From Bacillota bacterium (lineage in GTDB: Bacteria; Bacillota; Clostridia; Acetivibrionales; DSM-1351): DNA of 15,656 bases. The stretch's first letter is position 1. Each line of letters opens with the position of its first letter. The notes under the pieces were generated by a model. That model had not been told where the DNA came from. It saw only the letters and a list, made by a program, of their open reading frames with translations, and did not search any database. Location of the stretch: NCBI GenBank assembly GCA_023436515.1, contig JAEZIV010000338.1, forward strand, positions 1-15,656. Direction: 5' to 3'. A program made the translations under genes and the position numbers. Below are positions 1 to 6,879 of this stretch, in pieces.

Positions 1-1534
1 CTTCTCTGTTTTCTTTTCTTGGACTTGCGTCTTGATCATGGTAGGTCACATAGTCATCAGAAGGCCATTTCTGAACAAATATATTGTTATAGAAACGGTC
101 ATCACCATGAAGAATGGTCATAAAGCCCATTACTTCAGTGCGGTGTGGTATGTGATATGGTGTATAGCGCCATGTAGTTCCACCACCCACGTCAGTTAAA
201 GCACCACAGATAAGGTTATGAACCATAGCTACGCCCTGTGTTGCAAAACGAAGGCTTGCGTCTGAAAGCAGAATATTATTATCGATCAGAGTTGGACCAT
301 GGCTAACTTCTACAAATATATCCTGAGACATCATGCTTCCAGGAAGATTTTTTGCAAAGGCTGGTCTCTGATTGTCATGTAGCAGGTTTTGTGAAATACG
401 TGTACCCTGTGCTTCCCAGTCACACCAGATTCCCAAGGTACAATGATGGATATGGTTCCGGCGCATGACCACATCTATGGCAGCATGCATTTTGATTCCG
501 GAAATCTCTGCTCCGCCAAGCTCCATCATGTTATTAATGTGGTGGATATGGTTGTCCTCAATTATACTGAACACTCCACCCATTCTGCCTATAATACCGC
601 CCTGCTCACAGTGGTGGATGTTACAGCGGCGAATTATATGACCTCCGATTCGTTCCTTTAGCCAACCGTGATACTGGCCACGGCATGCCGCATCCCGTTC
701 CATTTGGGTAGGACTCTTTACCTGCTTATATGTAAAGTAATGATTGTTGTCAGGATCAAGATATTTGCCAAGTGAAATACCGGAGCACTTACTGTTTGAA
801 ATCTCACAATCTTCGATGATCCAGCCTTTGCTCCAGTGAGGTCCTATCATACCATCCTGAAAAGCTGCAGGAGGTGCCCAGGTGGTGGCGGCTTTATCGA
901 TTTTGAAGCCACTGACCGTATGATATCCAATGCCTGTTTCAGATGGGAAAAAGCACATGCGACGAACATTGATCTCTACATTTTCCTCATTTGGATTTAC
1001 ACCCTGGAAATTTGCATAAATGATAGTTTCATCGGCAGCTGTATCCTGTTCGGTATACCATTTGTAAATAGAATCCTCAGGCACCCAACTGCATTCATAA
1101 ACCTCACCTTTGATACACTCTTCCAAAGTGATGGCTTCATACAATGCCTTGTCGTTTAAATAAACACAACCGGTATGTTTATTTGGTGTTGCGAAATACC
1201 AATCTCCATATACTAAAGTTGTATAAGGATTGTAATCTCCGAAAACACTGTTTGCTATCCGGCATACCCAAACATTTTCTTTGTAATGCTGCCAGGTTTT
1301 TACCTGTTCCGCGCCAGTAATCACAGCTCCAAGAGGTGTAGTACTGGTATAAGTAATACGGGCATCTTCAGTACCTGCATGAACCGGATCCACATATTCT
1401 CTGTAAACCCCCGGTGCTACCAGCACTTCATCCCCTGGATGTGCCAGCTTCGCAGCTTCATTGATACGTCGGAATGGTCTATCTATTGACCCATTACCGT
1501 CTTTCATAGCATTTGCATCTACATAGTATTTCAT
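1..1534 (-). CDS. GH120-family beta-xylosidase-like protein (C-terminus beyond the left edge)
   Basis: Predicted to release xylose from xylo-oligosaccharides in hemicellulose breakdown. I read 511 uninterrupted codons from an ATG at 1534, preceded by AGGAGGG (1540-1546) at 5-nt spacing. No signal peptide is seen (start MKYYVDANAMKDGNGS), so the enzyme is probably cytoplasmic. From memory it aligns over its length with Thermoanaerobacterium saccharolyticum XylC: FGDYNPY near residue 98, YANFQG at 173-178, EINVRRMCFFPSETGI near 187-202, WSKGWIIED at 234-242, and repeated N-H-I-H-H turns of a right-handed beta-helix. The XylC nucleophile and acid/base match Asp372 (in CDWEAQGTR) and Glu409 (in FVEVSHGP). 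Here they are 37 residues apart against 23 in XylC, because of a loop around residues 389-404. A general beta-helix (DUF1565-like) hydrolase is the fallback call. The 3' end is outside the window. Confidence 0.82.
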   Translation of the reverse strand, partial: MKYYVDANAMKDGNGSIDRPFRRINEAAKLAHPGDEVLVAPGVYREYVDPVHAGTEDARITYTSTTPLGAVITGAEQVKTWQHYKENVWVCRIANSVFGDYNPYTTLVYGDWYFATPNKHTGCVYLNDKALYEAITLEECIKGEVYECSWVPEDSIYKWYTEQDTAADETIIYANFQGVNPNEENVEINVRRMCFFPSETGIGYHTVSGFKIDKAATTWAPPAAFQDGMIGPHWSKGWIIEDCEISNSKCSGISLGKYLDPDNNHYFTYKQVKSPTQMERDAACRGQYHGWLKERIGGHIIRRCNIHHCEQGGIIGRMGGVFSIIEDNHIHHINNMMELGGAEISGIKMHAAIDVVMRRNHIHHCTLGIWCDWEAQGTRISQNLLHDNQRPAFAKNLPGSMMSQDIFVEVSHGPTLIDNNILLSDASLRFATQGVAMVHNLICGALTDVGGGTTWRYTPYHIPHRTEVMGFMTILHGDDRFYNNIFVQKWPSDDYVTYHDQDASPRKENRE

Positions 1535-1587
1535 GATAACCCTCCTATTAAAATAAATATGTCAGGATACTACTTCTAACACACTTC

Positions 1588-1616
1588 ATTATATGACATA
1601 ATTTCCTAAAATTCAA
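1588..1616 (-). promoter_or_regulatory. Sigma-A type promoter for the GH120 gene
   Basis: On the minus strand, TTGAAT (1611-1616) and a perfect TATAAT (1588-1593) are separated by exactly 17 bp. Transcription would start near 1581 and give a 5' UTR of about 47 nt before the ATG at 1534. It is the only good hexamer pair that I found between this gene and the next leftover frame. Confidence 0.6.
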
Positions 1617-1782
1617 CATTACTTATAAAGTCAGTTGGGTAAAGGATAGATTAATTGTGCAAACTGACTAAAGGCTTTATGAACCATCCACGCCTTTACG
1701 TTTCAGCTGCGCTTGCAAAAAAAAAGACGGTCATTATGGTTGTTTGTATAAAACAACTATGAATTAAAGTCTACGTTGACAA

Positions 1783-1802
1783 TGTATGGAAACGCTCATA
1801 CA
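1783..1802. promoter_or_regulatory. LacI/CcpA-type operator candidate
   Basis: TGTATG and CATACA form a 6-bp dyad around GAAACGCT. The core TGGAAACGCTCATA resembles sites of LacI-family regulators and catabolite-responsive elements, which have a central CG, but it departs from the cre consensus at two positions. It lies about 165 bp upstream of the GH120 -35 box, far for simple repression, so assignment to that gene is tentative. Confidence 0.25.
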
Positions 1803-2000
1803 ACAAAACTGTTGCAGTATACTGTAATCATTTAATTTAGTAGTTGGCGATTTTGTACTTATTCAATATAATTGCAGCGGTGACAGTCAAATAATTAAAA
1901 CTTTAGAGCGCAGATCAAAGTTTGCACGTAATGATTTCTCAGGTCATGGGGCTGGCTATGATAAAACTGTAAAATAGCAGGTTGTCGCTTCGAATTTTGA

Positions 2001-2399
2001 CTATGTATAAATATTGCAGGGGAGGGAATTACGACAGCAGGTAATTCATTTACTGGAAAAGGAATAACTGCTGTTCCAGCAGTAGTAGCGTATGGATATA
2101 TTCGTACAGGGTTGTCAGAAGAGATTGTGTTCAGAGGCTTTTTGTTAAAGAGAATAATGAACAGGTTTGGTTTTCGGATCGGAAACTTAATTTAGTCAAT
2201 TCTGTTTGGATTGATGCATGGCATTCCCTTTGGTCTGGTTACACAAAATATAGCAATTACTGTGTTTCTTACAATCCTTCCAGGAGCATTTGGCTGGTAT
2301 CAGGGATGGCTTAATGAAAAGTGTTGCGGAGGTTCAATCGTTAGTAGTTGGTTGTTGCATGGCACAATGAATTTTATAGTAGCATGCTTAGCTTTATAG
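2001..2399 (+). pseudogene. CPBP-family intramembrane metalloprotease, broken
   Basis: The frame multiple-of-three from 2001 reads as the C-terminal half of a CPBP (CAAX protease and bacteriocin-processing, formerly Abi) protein. All three family motifs are in register: EExxxR in LSEEIVFRGFLLKR, FxxxH in FGLMHG, and HxxxN in LLHGTMN, with hydrophobic segments between them. The frame is cut by an in-frame TAG at 2193-2195, between the first and second motifs, and ends in TAG at 2397. Upstream it runs into a TGA at 1998 and has no start codon with a ribosome binding site, so the N-terminal membrane helices are missing as well. Members of this family often serve bacteriocin immunity or prenyl-protein processing. 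This copy is very probably non-functional. Confidence 0.8.
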
Positions 2400-2533
2400 T
2401 TTAAAAAGTGGACAAAAATGGCTAGGATATATTTATAAGCCTCCACAACATCATTTAGTCTTTGAGCGAACTTGTATGACTGCGGTTTAGAATTAATATA
2501 GGAAAAGTAACTGTAATTTTTACGTATATTAAA

Positions 2534-2562
2534 TTGATATAGATAAAAAATAGCGGTATAAT
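2534..2562 (+). promoter_or_regulatory. Sigma-A type promoter for the Fic gene
   Basis: TTGATA (2534-2539) and a perfect TATAAT (2557-2562) are 17 bp apart. Transcription would start near 2569, only about 18 nt before the TTG start codon, leaving just enough leader for GGAGGTG (2574-2580). The rest of the gap from 2400 shows nothing recognisable. Confidence 0.65.
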
Positions 2563-2586
2563 AACTATGTAATGGAGGTGTATTAA

Positions 2587-3654
2587 TTGAGTGAGCAAAA
2601 ATTACCTGTGTTGCCACCGAATGCTGAATTGGAAACGAAAGCAGTGCTAAAACAGCTGGCAAGAGCCAATCGTGCTTTGGCAGAACTGAAAGGTTATGCA
2701 GATACGATTCCGAATAAACATATTTTAATAAATGCGGTCATGATTAATGAAGCTAAGGATAGCTCTGCAATTGAAAACATTATAACAACTCATGATGACC
2801 TATATAAAGCGATGAGTAATGCCAGCGGAGCAAGTCCTGCTGCAAAGGAGGTTGTCAGCTACAGGACTGCTTTATGGCAAGGGTATGAGTTGGTTAAGGC
2901 TCGTGAAATGCTTACAACAAATATACTTGTTGAGATTCAAGGCATTATTGAAAAGAATAGTGCGGGGATAAGAAAAATGCCCGGTACTGTACTTCGGAAT
3001 GAAAGAACAGGTGAAACTGTTTATACACCACCTGCAGGAGAAGCTGAAATCAGAGAGCTTTTATGCAATCTCGAAAAATACATCAATGAAGACTATAATG
3101 ATATTGACCCATTAATAAAGCTGGCAGTCATCCATTATCAATTTGAATGCATCCATCCCTTTTACGATGGCAATGGAAGGACAGGCAGAATCATAAATGT
3201 GCTTTACTTGGTATTGAAGGAATTACTCGATAGTCCGATCCTTTATTTGAGCAGCTATATAATCAGAAACAAGTCAGCATATTACAGGCTTCTTCAGGAA
3301 GTACGAACCCATGGAAAGTGGGAGGAATGGATTGTCTATATTCTCACGGGCATTGAAGAAACAGCAGAAGAAACATTGAGGTTAGTAAAAAGAATCAATT
3401 CAGAAGTTGAAACAATGAGTGCTGAGATAAAAGAAAAACTTCCTAAAATTTATTCAAAAGATTTAGTTGATTTGTTGTTATATGAGTTTTATACAAAAAC
3501 CGTCTATATTGAAAATGGCTTATCTGTAACAAGAAAGACTGCGGTTAATTACTTATCTTCTCTTGAAAAAGAGGGTTTTCTTATATCTGAAAAGATAGGT
3601 AAGGAGCGGATTTATCAAAATAAAAGACTGTATGATTTGGTTAAGTACGGGTAA
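2587..3654 (+). CDS. Fic family protein (class II AMP-transferase) with C-terminal winged helix
   Basis: Predicted to transfer AMP, or another phosphate-linked group, from a nucleotide to a target-protein hydroxyl. The core motif HPFYDGNGRTGR at residues 190-201 is complete, with catalytic His190 and the DGNGR anion-binding loop. The inhibitory helix motif [S/T]xxxE[G/N] is present near the N-terminus as SSAIEN (59-64), which makes it a class II, self-inhibited Fic. The order is Fic_N domain, Fic core (about 110-250), then a winged-helix-like tail (about 295-352, with SVTRKTAVNYL). The tail suggests DNA binding or autoregulation. The TTG start at 2587 is supported by GGAGGTG with 6-nt spacing. 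No partner antitoxin gene is adjacent. It stands alone upstream of the Wadjet operon. A role in defence is inferred from position only; family assignment is firm. Confidence 0.92.
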   Translation: MSEQKLPVLPPNAELETKAVLKQLARANRALAELKGYADTIPNKHILINAVMINEAKDSSAIENIITTHDDLYKAMSNASGASPAAKEVVSYRTALWQGYELVKAREMLTTNILVEIQGIIEKNSAGIRKMPGTVLRNERTGETVYTPPAGEAEIRELLCNLEKYINEDYNDIDPLIKLAVIHYQFECIHPFYDGNGRTGRIINVLYLVLKELLDSPILYLSSYIIRNKSAYYRLLQEVRTHGKWEEWIVYILTGIEETAEETLRLVKRINSEVETMSAEIKEKLPKIYSKDLVDLLLYEFYTKTVYIENGLSVTRKTAVNYLSSLEKEGFLISEKIGKERIYQNKRLYDLVKYG

Positions 3655-3822
3655 GGAGAGACGGTATAAATGCAGTCGGTGAACACTTTCCAGGCAGACT
3701 TGTTGTTCTCTTATGGGGATGCCAATATAACAAATAGTGCTTTAGAAAATATAAAAGGATCTAGTTGATAAAGTAGGAGAAGAATATATTTTTCATCCGT
3801 TAAGAGCTGAAAGAACATGTGC

Positions 3823-3843
3823 TGTATGACTGATAGTCATACA
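3823..3843. promoter_or_regulatory. Perfect 9-bp inverted repeat upstream of the Wadjet operon
   Basis: TGTATGACT and AGTCATACA flank the trinucleotide GAT with no mismatch. It lies 42 bp upstream of the putative Wadjet -10 box and has no T-run after it, so an operator for a dimeric regulator fits better than a terminator. The binding protein is unknown; the winged-helix tail of the adjacent Fic protein is one candidate by position only. Confidence 0.45.
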
Positions 3844-3885
3844 AAAATTCTATTCAAGGGAAAAGTATCAAAGGTTCAATCAGGG

Positions 3886-3891
3886 TATAAT
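3886..3891 (+). promoter_or_regulatory. Putative -10 box for the Wadjet operon
   Basis: A perfect TATAAT preceded by GGG, about 95 nt upstream of jetD. No good -35 hexamer lies 16-18 bp upstream, so the promoter may be weak or need an activator. The jetD start has its own ribosome binding site (AGAGGGG, just before 3983). Confidence 0.4.
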
Positions 3892-3986
3892 AGATAAACT
3901 GAATTGTAAACAATTTACTAATAGTATAAGATTGAGCTAGTGGGGTTGTACTCAAAATGTAGTTTATCATCATAAAGAGGGGCAAA

Positions 3987-5057
3987 ATGAGATATTCCGA
4001 TTTGGTTAAAAAGCTTCAAAGCCATAAAAATATGCGTATAGCTGAAAAAGAGCTCAGGACAATAGCCGATGTTAAGGACTATGCCGAATATCACAAAATA
4101 GTGCAGAAGCTGGCAGTTGAAGGCCACATTTTACCTGTAATAGGCTCTGGTTCAAATGGAATGAATCCACCTCTATACAAACGGTATTCCATAAACAAAC
4201 CAGTACAAAGCCTTGATAATTATATCGAGGAGATAAGACTGCTTTCCAGTGCATTTAATATTGAAGGCTATCTTGATGACAAGCAGAAATATTGTGAGCA
4301 CAGGGAGTGGGTACAAGTTCTAAATACATTTATCAGATCAAATAATCAAGCACTAGCTGTGCAGCTATCAATAAATGAAAGATCCTTTCAAATTTTCGGA
4401 AAAGAAAAGGCTCTTAAAGAAGATAAAAACCTTAATTCAGTGCTTAATTTCAATCCTGCCATAAGAAAGGTCTTGAATTTTTATATGACGCCTGAACCCT
4501 TCTTTATTCATGGAATTACCCAAGCTCAAGGAAATATTAACGTTTTAATTATAGAGAACAAAGATACATGGTATACTCTCAAAAGTATAATGAAGCCTTG
4601 CATGAGTACTTTGTTTGGAATATCCTTTGATATTTTACTTTATGGAGAGGGTAAAAAGGTTTCAAGGAGATTGGACTCACTGACAGAATTTGATTCGAGC
4701 TTTTTCAGAGATAATAAAACCACGTATTATTACTTTGGGGATCTGGATTATGAAGGAATAGGGATATTTAATGACCTTAGGGATATTAATCCTGAATTGA
4801 ATATCAAGCTGTTTGGCAGGCTCTATTCATGGATGCTTGAAGAAGCATCAGAATTAATAAGGAGCACCATGGGGGGATTCCAGCTTCCCATGACTAAGGA
4901 AAAGCAGAGCAAAAAAAACATGACACTATTTCTGAGAGAATTTGATGTTGAAGAGAATAGATTGATTATAAACATGCTTGAGGAAGGAAGATACATTCCT
5001 CAGGAAATCTTAAATCGGGAGCGTTTTTTAGACAGACTCAAAGACAGAGAAATATGA
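3987..5057 (+). CDS. jetD: Wadjet protein JetD (Toprim-domain nuclease subunit)
   Basis: JetD is the nuclease of the Wadjet system; it cuts plasmid DNA that the JetABC condensin has extruded. This 356-aa protein has a C-terminal Toprim-like core of the JetD_C (DUF2220) type. The acidic residues are Glu190 in VLIIENKDTW and Asp252/Asp254 in YYFGDLDYEGIG, followed by the family's C-terminal GRYIPQEIL segment. The N-terminal 70 residues (MRYSDLVKKLQS, then a basic helical stretch and a short wing) look like a DNA-binding winged helix, as expected for the arm domain that contacts DNA. The ATG at 3987 follows a GAGGGG site with about 5-nt spacing. It is the first gene of the operon and ends 37 bp before jetA. 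Having jetD first, rather than last as in type I, favours a type II-like system. Confidence 0.88.
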   Translation: MRYSDLVKKLQSHKNMRIAEKELRTIADVKDYAEYHKIVQKLAVEGHILPVIGSGSNGMNPPLYKRYSINKPVQSLDNYIEEIRLLSSAFNIEGYLDDKQKYCEHREWVQVLNTFIRSNNQALAVQLSINERSFQIFGKEKALKEDKNLNSVLNFNPAIRKVLNFYMTPEPFFIHGITQAQGNINVLIIENKDTWYTLKSIMKPCMSTLFGISFDILLYGEGKKVSRRLDSLTEFDSSFFRDNKTTYYYFGDLDYEGIGIFNDLRDINPELNIKLFGRLYSWMLEEASELIRSTMGGFQLPMTKEKQSKKNMTLFLREFDVEENRLIINMLEEGRYIPQEILNRERFLDRLKDREI

Positions 5058-5094
5058 GGCTGAGCCGGTTTGCGTATTGGGAGGGCAACAGTGG

Positions 5095-6789
5095 ATGTTT
5101 GAATTTTTGGAGAGCTTTAATAAAAGAATGGAGAGCATTGGCATTGCAAGCTCCATAATAAACAGGAAGGGAAAAAAGACTGAGCTTGAGAGCTTGTTTG
5201 ATGAAAATGAGCTTACAAACGTTATTATTTCCACTTTGCTATTCATCATGGAGAAAACGTTGGAGGAGAACAACCAATGCGAGCTTCATCACATAGAGGC
5301 ATTCCTTGATGACCTGCTGAGCGAATATCACGGTAAAAAGCTATCAAGAGACAAGCTGAAGGAGCTTGCTTCGTACATAATTAGAGATATTCTTCAAAAC
5401 AATGGTGTTAAGCTGGGGTATACCCTTATGAATTACACCAGTAAGACAATAGAAGAAATTAACATAAGATTGATATCAGACAAGATAGTGGAGGAAAATG
5501 GAATTAAGAAAATTGTATACTTCCTTACCAATCAGGGATATGAATTTCTTTTCAGAATGCGTGAAATGGACGATGAAATACAGCTTACAATTGAGCAGTT
5601 GAAGCTTAAGGAATACATAAAGCGCAAAAAGTTTTCCAGTGCTGTCAGGCAGAGTGCCGAGCTTATCAATTTTGTGAGACAGAAGAAAAAAGATATTGAA
5701 GCTTTTGTTTTGTCAATCAGGCAGAACATTCATTCTGTAGATGTAGAAGAGTTTGAAGCTCTTATAAAAAGCACCTATGCCATGCTTTCAGAGGAATATG
5801 ATACTATGCAGGATATTCAGAAAATGATAAGTATGGCTGAGGAAAAGATAAAAGAAGAGTTTAGTATGTCAAAATCCTTTGAGGACAAGCTTTATAAGGC
5901 AAAAGCTGAAATCCAGGAAATAACTTACAATATCGGAATTGTTATTACCGAACAGAGAGATCTTATCATAAATAGACACAGCCTTACTGAAATGTATATG
6001 GATACAATCAAAAAGTCCTTTGAATTCAGCTTTGAAAAAAGATATGACTTTGAAGAGACTATTCTATATAATCTTGAACGCTATGAAAATGTGTTGGATA
6101 ATTGTATCGCCCTGCTGCAGCCGCTGACGCTGCCTGCAAAGAGGAAAATTATTGGGGTGGGGCAGATTTTCGAACCTCAGACAATTATCAAGCAGGCTGA
6201 TACCGAGGACACTCTCCTTTTCAAAAGAGAAGAATATGATGCCTCACAGGAAAAAGAAAGAGTAAGACTTATTTCTGAGCAATATACTAATATTCTTGCA
6301 CTTTTTATTACACAGGCAATGCAGGAAGGTTCAATATCTCTGAGTAAAATAATTAACAGTATTCGGAACATAGATAGTGACAATTGCACAGATGACGGAG
6401 AAAAGCTCTATAAGGAATTGATGGAGAGTAACAGGCTGCTGCTTACCGCATTATATTTGTACAACATTGAAAGTGTAAAGATTTCAGACTTCTTTCACTC
6501 AAAGAGTAGAGTGTTGGATCACCCTACGGAGGAATTCAATCTGGAGTACTGCCTTACAAAATTAAAGGGTAGAATCAAAGGGCTGGAAGCTATCTCTGAG
6601 ATTAAAATTTCAAAGGGAGATGGAGAATTAAAGCTTATAGTGGAAAAAATATTGGAGAGTAGTGCCCGAGGAGCAGCAGAATCGGCAAATGGAACTGCAA
6701 CGACAACAGGAGAGGAAGCAGCAAAAGGTATAAAGTACAAGGAAACCATTGAGATGTCGAATTTGATTTTTGAGGTTATAAGAGGTTAA
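5095..6789 (+). CDS. jetA: Wadjet protein JetA (kleisin-like subunit)
   Basis: JetA is the kleisin of the Wadjet condensin (MukF analogue), bridging the two JetC heads and holding JetB. I prefer the ATG at 5095 (MFEFLESFNKRMESIG, 564 aa) over an in-frame TTG at 5077, because GGGAGGG (5079-5085) sits 9 nt before the ATG. The N-terminal 170 residues form helical, winged-helix-like segments (TLMNYTSKTIEEINIRLIS, then YFLTNQGYEFLFRMREMDDE). The middle is charged and helical, consistent with the kleisin linker and neck contacts. Residues 523-545 are an Ala/Gly/Thr-rich low-complexity stretch (SARGAAESANGTATTTG), an obvious flexible linker just before the final segment KETIEMSNLIFEVIRG. The assignment rests on overall resemblance to the JetA (DUF5716-type) family and on gene order; residue-level catalysis is not expected in this subunit. 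Confidence 0.8.
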   Translation: MFEFLESFNKRMESIGIASSIINRKGKKTELESLFDENELTNVIISTLLFIMEKTLEENNQCELHHIEAFLDDLLSEYHGKKLSRDKLKELASYIIRDILQNNGVKLGYTLMNYTSKTIEEINIRLISDKIVEENGIKKIVYFLTNQGYEFLFRMREMDDEIQLTIEQLKLKEYIKRKKFSSAVRQSAELINFVRQKKKDIEAFVLSIRQNIHSVDVEEFEALIKSTYAMLSEEYDTMQDIQKMISMAEEKIKEEFSMSKSFEDKLYKAKAEIQEITYNIGIVITEQRDLIINRHSLTEMYMDTIKKSFEFSFEKRYDFEETILYNLERYENVLDNCIALLQPLTLPAKRKIIGVGQIFEPQTIIKQADTEDTLLFKREEYDASQEKERVRLISEQYTNILALFITQAMQEGSISLSKIINSIRNIDSDNCTDDGEKLYKELMESNRLLLTALYLYNIESVKISDFFHSKSRVLDHPTEEFNLEYCLTKLKGRIKGLEAISEIKISKGDGELKLIVEKILESSARGAAESANGTATTTGEEAAKGIKYKETIEMSNLIFEVIRG

Positions 6790-6828
6790 TAGCCAAATTT
6801 AAGAAATACAGGAGGAGGTACCGAGCCC

Positions 6829-6879
6829 ATGCCATTTCTGCAAGGATATATTGTGAAATGCTGGGCATGGGAATTGTGA
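6829..6879 (+). CDS. Possible 16-codon leader peptide coupled to jetB
   Basis: An ATG at 6829 lies 10 nt after AGGAGGAGG (6810-6818), the strongest ribosome binding site in this part of the operon. It opens a 16-codon frame, MPFLQGYIVKCWAWEL, that ends in TGA at 6877-6879. The last A of this stop is the first base of the likely jetB start, in TGATG. The jetB start itself has only a weak purine stretch before it. The frame may be a coupling leader rather than a working peptide. The alternative is a frameshifted jetB N-terminus, but jetB reads naturally from its own ATG. Confidence 0.4.
   Translation: MPFLQGYIVKCWAWEL

Larger units (their letters stand above)
1535..2000. other. Intergenic stretch with decayed sequence
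   Basis: No intact gene is seen in these 466 bp. It holds the GH120 promoter, several short inverted repeats (arms at 1630-1636 and 1662-1668; 1669-1675 and 1692-1698; 1739-1745 and 1751-1757), a LacI/CcpA-like dyad at 1783-1802, and a 49-codon open run on the plus strand (1828-1977) that ends in TAG and has no start or ribosome binding site. That run contains SGDSQIIKTLERRSKF and GHGAGYD and looks like the tail of a lost gene that I do not recognise. Confidence 0.4.
3655..3986 (+). other. Gap between Fic and Wadjet: decayed coding fragments
   Basis: No intact gene is seen. Two plus-strand fragments look coding but have no start. One, at about 3660-3737, reads GINAVGEHFPGRLVVLLWG and stops at TAG. 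The other, in another frame at about 3757-3831, reads KDLVDKVGEEYIFHPLRAE and stops at TGA. I do not recognise either; they may be one frameshifted remnant. The second half holds the inverted repeat at 3823-3843 and the Wadjet -10 box. Confidence 0.35.

Noticed and set aside
443..1489. Plus-strand open frames at 443-661, 836-1159 and 1286-1489
   Set aside because: They lie fully antisense to the continuous, motif-bearing GH120 frame, have no ribosome binding sites and no recognisable protein features.
1739..1757. GTTGTTT/AAACAAC hairpin as a terminator
   Set aside because: Low GC stem with no adjacent T-run on the plus strand; on the minus strand the T-run is about 20 bp too far away.
1776..1804. 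Plus-strand promoter starting with TTGACA at 1776
   Set aside because: The hexamer is perfect, but 16-18 bp downstream there is only TACAAC-like sequence, not a usable -10 box, and no intact gene follows.
2300..2662. 120-codon minus-strand frame across the Fic promoter
   Set aside because: It covers the CPBP remnant, the Fic promoter and the Fic start, with no ribosome binding site and no recognisable domain; most likely chance.
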